Source: Halalkalibacter sp. APA_J-10(15) | GTDB taxonomy: Bacteria; Bacillota; Bacilli; Bacillales; Bacillaceae_D | Assembly: GCF_023017105.1 (NCBI RefSeq) | Contig: NZ_JALKEV010000018.1 | Span: 48,185-112,184 of the forward strand | DNA: 64,000 bases | Direction: 5' to 3' | In this document: piece after piece, positions 59,087 through 64,000 of the stretch | Numbering within the stretch: the stretch's first letter is position 1 | Layout of the letters: every line of letters starts with the position of its first letter | Program-made: the position numbers and the translations under genes | Notes under the pieces: model-generated | Database searches by the model: none | Seen by the model: the letters and a program-made list of their open reading frames with translations, nothing else | What the model was told of the DNA's origin: nothing

Positions 59087-60139
59087 TTGGCTTTTACGGA
59101 ATTAGAGATTAAAGGTTGGCTTAAAGGAGTAATAGATCGTGATTTAAATAAAAGTATTGTCGACACGAATGGGATTCGTGAAATTAAAATAAACGGTGAC
59201 CACGTTAGCTTAAAGGTAGCTCTTGCTAAAACAGGGACAGCTGAACAAATGGACATTCAACAAGAAATTGTCCAATTGTTAAAAGGTGAGGGCGTGGATT
59301 CAGTAGGTCTTCGATTTGAGGAATTGAAGGAAGAAGAAATTCAAGCGCTTGGGGGACTTCCACAACCCGGTGAAGCAAAGAGCTTATTAGATGAAGGCAA
59401 CAACACAACATTTATTGCTGTGACGAGTGGTAAAGGTGGTGTTGGTAAATCAACGGTATCGGTGAACCTAGCTGTATCGCTTGCCCGTCTCGGAAAAAAA
59501 GTAGGGATTATTGATGCTGATATTTATGGCTTTAGCGTTCCTGATATGATGGGGATTGAAGAGCGTCCACAGGTGATCAATGAGCGAATTCATCCTGTTG
59601 ATCGATTTGGTGTTAAGGTGATTTCAATGGGCTTTTTTGTAGAAGGGAATGCTCCTGTCATTTGGCGTGGGCCTATGCTTGGCAAAATGCTTAATCAGTT
59701 TTTCTCCGAGGTCGAATGGGGGGAGCTCGATTATCTAATCCTTGATTTACCTCCTGGTACAGGTGATGTGGCACTTGATATTCATACGATGCTCCCGCAT
59801 TCAAAAGAGATCATTGTTTCAACACCGCACGCAACAGCAGCGTTTGTTGCTGCAAGGGCAGGTGCTATGGCTATCAAAACCCACCATGAAATCCTCGGGG
59901 TCGTAGAAAATATGGCCTATTTTGAAAGTAAGTTAACAGGGGAGAAGGAATATGTATTTGGACAAGGTGGCGGCGATCGACTAGTCGAGGAGTTGAAAAC
60001 CGACATGCTAGGGCGTATTCCGTTAGGGCAGCCGGACCTAAGAGAGGATGTCTTTGCTCCTTCGGTGTATGAGGAGACTCATCCAATCGGAGAGATTTAT
60101 ATGGATATTTCGAAAAAAGTGATCGAGAAAACGTTATAG
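59087..60139 (+). CDS. salA: Mrp/NBP35-family ATP-binding protein SalA
   Basis: 350 residues if started at the TTG 59087 (LAFTELEIKGW) behind GGGATGGTG; an ATG at 59075 is the alternative. An N-terminal DUF59-type domain (about 1-95) precedes the P-loop ATPase: GKGGVGKSTVSVNLAVSLA, DADIYGFSVPDMMG, LDLPPGTGDV. Mrp proteins handle Fe-S clusters; in B. subtilis SalA regulates scoC and protease genes. The usual CxxC of Fe-S Mrp proteins is not obvious near the C-terminus. Confidence 0.92.
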   Translation: MAFTELEIKGWLKGVIDRDLNKSIVDTNGIREIKINGDHVSLKVALAKTGTAEQMDIQQEIVQLLKGEGVDSVGLRFEELKEEEIQALGGLPQPGEAKSLLDEGNNTTFIAVTSGKGGVGKSTVSVNLAVSLARLGKKVGIIDADIYGFSVPDMMGIEERPQVINERIHPVDRFGVKVISMGFFVEGNAPVIWRGPMLGKMLNQFFSEVEWGELDYLILDLPPGTGDVALDIHTMLPHSKEIIVSTPHATAAFVAARAGAMAIKTHHEILGVVENMAYFESKLTGEKEYVFGQGGGDRLVEELKTDMLGRIPLGQPDLREDVFAPSVYEETHPIGEIYMDISKKVIEKTL

Positions 60140-60675
60140 AGGGTGTTTAAAAAAAGGTGGATTGTCCTCTTGTTGAATGAAGCAATTGTAGTCGCTATAT
60201 CTTATAAAAGTCTTGTGGTGAGTGCTTTTCTCGCAACAAGACGCGTAGCGAACAGAGTCATTTCCCCTCGGAACGCCAATAAAAAGACTAAAGGGAATCC
60301 TCTTGCCGCTAAATGATTGAAACAGTGGTGAGAAGAAAGTAAGGTAACCCTCATTCCACTATTCGACTAAAACGAGTCCAAAATGAGTCTAAATAGTCGA
60401 AATAGCGGAATGAGGAACCGCCTGTAGCAAGTGATCTTATCCAAAAGACCTTGTAACGTATGAAGCCATTAAGCAAAGACCGCAGCAGAGGCCAATGAAA
60501 AAGGGCAAATCGACTTTTCAGTACCTTTGTTTAGGCAAACGGCTCACTCGTTGCTCGCATGATAGGAGAAACCCATTCAACAGACAACGGTTTCGCACAT
60601 TGCTTAGAGGACACTAAAAAAGTTAAAAATCAAACTTTTTCAGTGCTCTCCCATTGCGTGGTTTTCCTTAAAGCA
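60140..60675. repeat. Intergenic region with two dispersed repeats
   Basis: No gene. 60340-60425 is a copy of the CCTCATTCC hairpin family in inverted orientation (GGAATGAGG at 60408-60416, CCTCATTCC at 60351-60359 as the opposite arm). 60607-60650 is a copy of the CACTAAAAAAGTTAAAAATC hairpin family. These may serve as terminators for salA and gerD. Confidence 0.6.
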
Positions 60676-61284
60676 TTAACTAGATTGTTCTTGTTGTCCC
60701 TCTTGTCCCTGCTCGTCCTGCTTTTCAACAAGCTTATCGAGCTGTTCCTCTGCTATTCCCATTAATATTTCATTAATCCTTGCTACGAAATAGGGACTTT
60801 CAAAAGCATCTGAAATAATGGTCATCACTTGTTGTCTATATTCTTTTGATTTCATTAATTCGAGTAATGCTTGCTCCATTTCAGGGTCTTGAAGGACATC
60901 AATTAGCATGGATTGATACTCGGGGTCCTTCATTAATACCTTAATCATTTCTTCATTTTCTGTTTGCATCGTTTCTGAATAGATTTTGGCAAATTCAGGG
61001 TCTTTCACTGCCTCAGTCCAAAATGTTCTTCCTTCTTCAGACGTCAGTGTTTGTTGGATCGTGTCTCGAACAAATGTATCTTCTAACACAAGCTCTTTTC
61101 GAACTTCCTCATCGGCTAGAAGCTCTTGGATGGCCTGTTTCCCTTCATCAGTTTTAAGCATATCGACCATCATTTTTTTCATGCTTTCGTAATCAGGAGG
61201 TTGGTTGCCGTTCTCAGCTGCTGCACAGCTAGTAAGAAACGTGAAAAGGAGACATATTAATAAGATGAAGGTACGAAACGTCAT
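60676..61284 (-). CDS. gerD: Spore germination lipoprotein GerD
   Basis: 202 residues from ATG 61284. The signal peptide ends in the lipobox LTSC, so it is lipid-anchored in the spore inner membrane. The rest is helical and acidic with DMLKTDEGKQAIQELLADEE and similar repeats, and a Gln/Glu-rich C-terminus. GerD clusters germinant receptors and speeds their response. Its opposite orientation between salA and kbaA is as in Bacillus. Confidence 0.93.
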   Translation of the reverse strand: MTFRTFILLICLLFTFLTSCAAAENGNQPPDYESMKKMMVDMLKTDEGKQAIQELLADEEVRKELVLEDTFVRDTIQQTLTSEEGRTFWTEAVKDPEFAKIYSETMQTENEEMIKVLMKDPEYQSMLIDVLQDPEMEQALLELMKSKEYRQQVMTIISDAFESPYFVARINEILMGIAEEQLDKLVEKQDEQGQEGQQEQSS

Positions 61285-61429
61285 AGCTGTCTAGCTCCTT
61301 TCTGTCATTTTGTCATTAATTTGAGATATTTTCACTGAAATTATTCATGAACGCGTGAGAACAGCTAGCATTTTATGAATGAGGTTTGATACAATCATGA
61401 CAGCATAACTGAATTTGGAGGATTAGCTA

Positions 61430-62023
61430 GTGAATAGTCGTAAAGTCGTCTTTCTTTTTTTTACTACATTGCTTATTGGAAGTGTTAGTGGTGCCATTGT
61501 TGGTTTAATTTTAGATTATGACATGTATGTAGAAGGCTCTTTCTTGAATCTAGTCTTTGGGGTTGTTTGGCTTTTAGGAATAAGTGCAGCCTTTACGTTG
61601 ATTAGCCAGATGGGTTTTTTCGCTTACTTGACGGTCCACCGTTTCGGACTTGGTTTGTTTAAGTCACATAAACTATGGAATGCCGTTCAGCTTATTTTAG
61701 TTGCGTTTGTTATTTTTGACCTTATTTACTTTAGGTATATTGCATTTGTTGAAGAGGGACAAACGATATTTGGGTACATGGTGATGCCGATTTTATTATT
61801 AGCATATGGGTTAGTAGTCGCTTACTTAAAGGCGAGGGATACGCATGAAGGAGCATTTGTGCCTGCGTTGTTCTTTATGGTAGTCGTGACAACGATTGAA
61901 TGGGTGCCTGCACTCACTGTAAATGATCCTAAGTGGCTCTGGTTATACTTAACTCCTCTTCTTTTTGCTAATACGTATCAATTGTTGATTTTACACAGGC
62001 TTACGAAACAGCCAGTTAAATAA
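61430..62023 (+). CDS. kbaA: KinB-signalling membrane protein KbaA
   Basis: 197 residues from GTG 61430 behind TTGGAGG. About six membrane segments (for example VVFLFFTTLLIGSVSGAIVG and LFFMVVVTTIEWVPAL in part). KbaA is needed for activation of the sporulation kinase KinB. Context between gerD and pdaB supports the name. A terminator follows. Confidence 0.92.
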   Translation: MNSRKVVFLFFTTLLIGSVSGAIVGLILDYDMYVEGSFLNLVFGVVWLLGISAAFTLISQMGFFAYLTVHRFGLGLFKSHKLWNAVQLILVAFVIFDLIYFRYIAFVEEGQTIFGYMVMPILLLAYGLVVAYLKARDTHEGAFVPALFFMVVVTTIEWVPALTVNDPKWLWLYLTPLLFANTYQLLILHRLTKQPVK

Positions 62024-62027
62024 CAGG

Positions 62028-62076
62028 ATAAGGGGTGCTTCTAGGGCTAATAATAACCATTGGAAGCACCCTTTTG
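62028..62076 (+). terminator. Terminator after kbaA
   Basis: GGGTGCTTC (62035-62043) pairs with GAAGCACCC (62063-62071) and is followed by TTTT. Confidence 0.8.
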
Positions 62077-62367
62077 TAACGTCTTTAGCACGATGGAATT
62101 TATAAGTGGTCCCCCTATTCTAGACTTTCCGATGGACTGCAGACGGTTGGACTGAGACGGGGTGCATTAGTCCACGTGCTGTATACAGTTCTTTATTTCT
62201 CTGATTTGGCTTTCTCTTTCTTTTCGAACTCCTTCTGAAAATGGCTCCGTTCGTTACGCGCCTTTGTGCTCAGAAAACCACTGATCATAAGATTTTTAAA
62301 AGATGTAGCGGCTATGTTCATTGCTTCATTCAACAAGGGAAAGCCAGTCCTTCTTGAACAACCTTCC
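62077..62367. repeat. Intergenic copy of the dispersed repeat
   Basis: No gene. 62090-62200 is a relative of 5033-5144 (shared CACGATGGAAT, CCGATGGACTGCA, GCTGTATAC then a diverged core). Remaining sequence shows nothing coding. Confidence 0.55.
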
Positions 62368-63129
62368 TTAATGTATTTCTTCTGTTTGAGTTTCTGTGTT
62401 AGCCATTAATTCCTCTACAGTTTTAAAAGAAAATCCTGCATCTTGCAATTGATCAATAATGATTGGTAATGCCTGATGGGTTTGTTTAACAGAATCAGAA
62501 GCATGAAATAAAATCACATCTCCAGGCTCCGTGTTTGGCACTACAGATTGGATAATAGCTTCTACCCCAGGATTTTGATAGTCATTTGAATTGACGCTCC
62601 AATGAATGGTGCTATAACCAGCTCGATCTGATATGGATAGTACCTCTTTATTGAAGCTCCCATTTGGTGGTCGTAGCAACGTAGGCCTCTCGCCCGTTAA
62701 TTCTTCTAGTACTTGTGTGCTTTTATTTAAATCATTCCTTACTTTGTCCTGCTCCCATGTAACATAGTCTTTGTAACGATAGCCGTGACTTCCGATGCTG
62801 TGTCCACGCTTGTGGATCTCTTCAATTAACTCAGGGTATCGTTCAGCCCAAGATGCAGAGACGAAGAAGTTGGCCTGTTCAATCCCCTTTTCATCTAAAA
62901 TTTCAAGAATAGGGAGTAACTGCTCCTCTCCCCAGCTAATGTTAAACGTAAGGGCGATTTGCTTCTTATCAATCTCGGCTTTGTAAAAAGCTTGTGGCCC
63001 ATCCGTTGTTGAAAAAACACTGATTTGATTTCGTTCGACAAACACTAAACTCGCGGTGAAAAAGGCTACAAGTATGATTAGCATTAGTTGCTTTATTTTT
63101 TTTGCGCTTACGATCCAATAGAAATTCAA
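62368..63129 (-). CDS. pdaB: Polysaccharide deacetylase PdaB, sporulation
   Basis: 253 residues from ATG 63129. An N-terminal membrane anchor (about 12-33) precedes a NodB-type deacetylase domain: ALTFNISWGEEQLLPILEIL in motif 1, HSIGSHGY in motif 2 (the two metal His), LLRPPNGS in motif 3 and GDVILFHASD near the end. Motif 1 reads TFN where active NodB deacetylases have TFD, so the catalytic Asp appears replaced. PdaB is required for a stable spore cortex. Position after kbaA matches Bacillus. Confidence 0.92.
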   Translation of the reverse strand: MNFYWIVSAKKIKQLMLIILVAFFTASLVFVERNQISVFSTTDGPQAFYKAEIDKKQIALTFNISWGEEQLLPILEILDEKGIEQANFFVSASWAERYPELIEEIHKRGHSIGSHGYRYKDYVTWEQDKVRNDLNKSTQVLEELTGERPTLLRPPNGSFNKEVLSISDRAGYSTIHWSVNSNDYQNPGVEAIIQSVVPNTEPGDVILFHASDSVKQTHQALPIIIDQLQDAGFSFKTVEELMANTETQTEEIH

Positions 63130-63449
63130 TGGTTTAGTCCTCCTCGTCGTTGTTCGTTACCATCAATCTATTTCAAAACTGGACAAGATATGAATAAAAA
63201 TCATCAGAAACGAAAAGAATTTAAGGAGGTTATTTTTTAAATGGATAAGGAAGCATGAAATTTGCAGAAATAGTTTTTGGAAAAAATAACGAGAGAAGGG
63301 AAAGTATCTATGCCGTCGGTACACGTTTCGTTCCAGGCAAGTTTAAATGATTGTATCGACTGCGCATGATGTTTCCAAGATAGATGCTCATAGAGTTGTA
63401 TTCAAAAATAATAAAGTGATGATTTATTTCCAATAGTCGAGGTGGTCGC
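63130..63449. other. Intergenic region with a strong ribosome site and five-codon frame
   Basis: AAGGAGGT at about 63223 precedes ATG 63241, but that frame stops after five codons (MDKEA). It may be a leader peptide or a remnant. Nothing else is seen. Confidence 0.4.
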
Positions 63450-63677
63450 GTGTTAGGGTTCATGTTTAATGAGCAGGAAGTACAAGAAGTGGAGTATATG
63501 TTAAGAAGGGAAATGGAGGAAATCTTATTAGATTTATCTGATCCTCGTATTGATGACGTCGTGAAGGTAGCGATGGAAGAGAAATATCAGGTTATATTCA
63601 ATATGTATAAACGTTTTGTTCCTGCAAATGAAACGTTAAAGTATCTATTGAAAAGAAACCGAAGAAATATGCAATAA
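63450..63677 (+). CDS. Conserved small protein of unknown function
   Basis: 75 residues from a GTG at 63450 behind GAGGTGG. Helical and acidic: FNEQEVQEVEYMLRREMEEI, then LLDLSDPRIDDVVKVAMEEK. The C-terminus is basic (LLKRNRRNMQ). Composition and ribosome site support a real gene. No function is known; its position just before the rRNA operon is notable only as context. Confidence 0.65.
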   Translation: MLGFMFNEQEVQEVEYMLRREMEEILLDLSDPRIDDVVKVAMEEKYQVIFNMYKRFVPANETLKYLLKRNRRNMQ

Positions 63678-63692
63678 TTTTTGAAAAATATA

Positions 63693-63721
63693 TTGACTCG
63701 ATGATGCAAACATGTTAAATT
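63693..63721 (+). promoter_or_regulatory. rrn promoter P1
   Basis: TTGACT at 63693-63698, 17-bp spacer, TAAATT at 63716-63721, upstream of the 16S gene. Confidence 0.7.
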
Positions 63722-63764
63722 ATTAATCCACCCGGTAGCAGTCATATTGTTTATGAAATTTAAT

Positions 63765-63793
63765 TTGACAACGATGATTCACCGTGGTATATT
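63765..63793 (+). promoter_or_regulatory. rrn promoter P2
   Basis: TTGACA at 63765-63770, 17-bp spacer, TATATT at 63788-63793. Tandem promoters 72 bp apart are typical of Bacillus rRNA operons. GCTCTTTGAAAACTGAACAA (63827-63846) downstream is a conserved leader element of Bacillus rrn operons. Confidence 0.85.
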
Positions 63794-63929
63794 ATTTTAG
63801 TCGCTTAAGAGCGATGTCAAGCAAGCTCTTTGAAAACTGAACAAAAGCCAAGCGAAAAAGAGACAATTGTTGCGTGAGCAACAAGGAATCTCGTCAATGT
63901 TTTATGAAATATATGAGCTAATTCAACTC

Positions 63930-64000
63930 AACTTTTATGGAGAGTTTGATCCTGGCTCAGGACGAACGCTGGCGGCGTGCCTAATACATGCAAGTCGAGC
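63930..64000 (+). rRNA. rrs: 16S ribosomal RNA, 5' end (cut by window end)
   Basis: AGAGTTTGATCCTGGCTCAG at 63941-63960 is the universal 16S 5' priming region, followed by GACGAACGCTGGCGGCGTGC and CTAATACATGCAAGTCGAGC, Firmicute type. The mature 5' end is placed at about 63930-63933. The window ends after about 70 nt. Confidence 0.98.

Noticed and set aside
63800-63930. tRNA gene upstream of 16S rRNA
   Set aside because: No cloverleaf or TTC-containing T-arm is visible; the region is the rrn leader.

Overview
The window is chromosomal DNA of a low-GC Firmicute of the Bacillaceae, most like an alkaliphilic Bacillus relative. The evidence is the gene order secY-adk-map-infA-rpmJ-rpsM-rpsK-rpoA-rplQ-ecfA1-ecfA2-ecfT-truA-rplM-rpsI at the left and ybaK-cwlD-salA-gerD-kbaA-pdaB followed by a 16S rRNA gene at the right. 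In Bacillus these two blocks lie close together; here about 48 kb of accessory DNA separates them.

1-9665 is the end of the spc/alpha ribosomal-protein region, ending in rpsI and its terminator. 9666-44139 is an integrative element inserted at the 3' end of rpsI: the last ~85 nt of rpsI plus its terminator (9542-9665) are repeated directly at 44140-44264. The left end carries a tyrosine recombinase with one frameshift, an XRE-type repressor and an excisionase-like protein. Next comes a decayed, gene-poor zone (12-18.7 kb) with a type I toxin remnant, GTTCCT clusters, a broken IS91-family transposase, dense hairpins, three covarying structured units and ~92-bp tandem repeats, then an IS1182-family element.

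The cargo at 21.7-33.0 kb is intact: a LacI-type regulator diverges from genes for a fucose-isomerase-like enzyme, a split transketolase, an FGGY kinase, a PTS IIBC and separate IIA, an apiosidase-like (DUF4038/GH140-type) cytoplasmic hydrolase and a GH1 6-phospho-beta-glucosidase. I propose that these form a PTS-coupled pathway for apiose-containing glucosides: phosphorylating import, intracellular release of apiose, isomerisation to apulose, phosphorylation, and cleavage by a split apulose-4-phosphate-type transketolase. This is the most interesting system in the window. A second, decaying glycan block (33.2-43.1 kb) holds an AraC regulator, truncated GH43 and GH106-like genes joined through a small inversion, an intact GH2, a broken GPH symporter and an intact chemoreceptor.

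44.3-57 kb is accessory DNA outside the right att copy. It contains an intact holin-like type I toxin with an antisense RNA, a three-gene lipoprotein/lipase-like module, an SDR gene, a Phd/RelE-type toxin-antitoxin pair, a GH43 xylosidase with a divergent AraC regulator, and a mosaic of gene fragments (TetR, SDR, response regulator, MCP) that suggests a ~5.7-kb inversion. A c-di-GMP-I riboswitch with a terminator precedes a small coiled-coil protein gene at 56.95 kb. From 57.4 kb the conserved sporulation/germination block resumes and leads to two rrn promoters and the start of 16S rRNA. Two dispersed repeat families occur in intergenic regions outside the element. All calls are from reading the sequence and from family knowledge; no searches were run.
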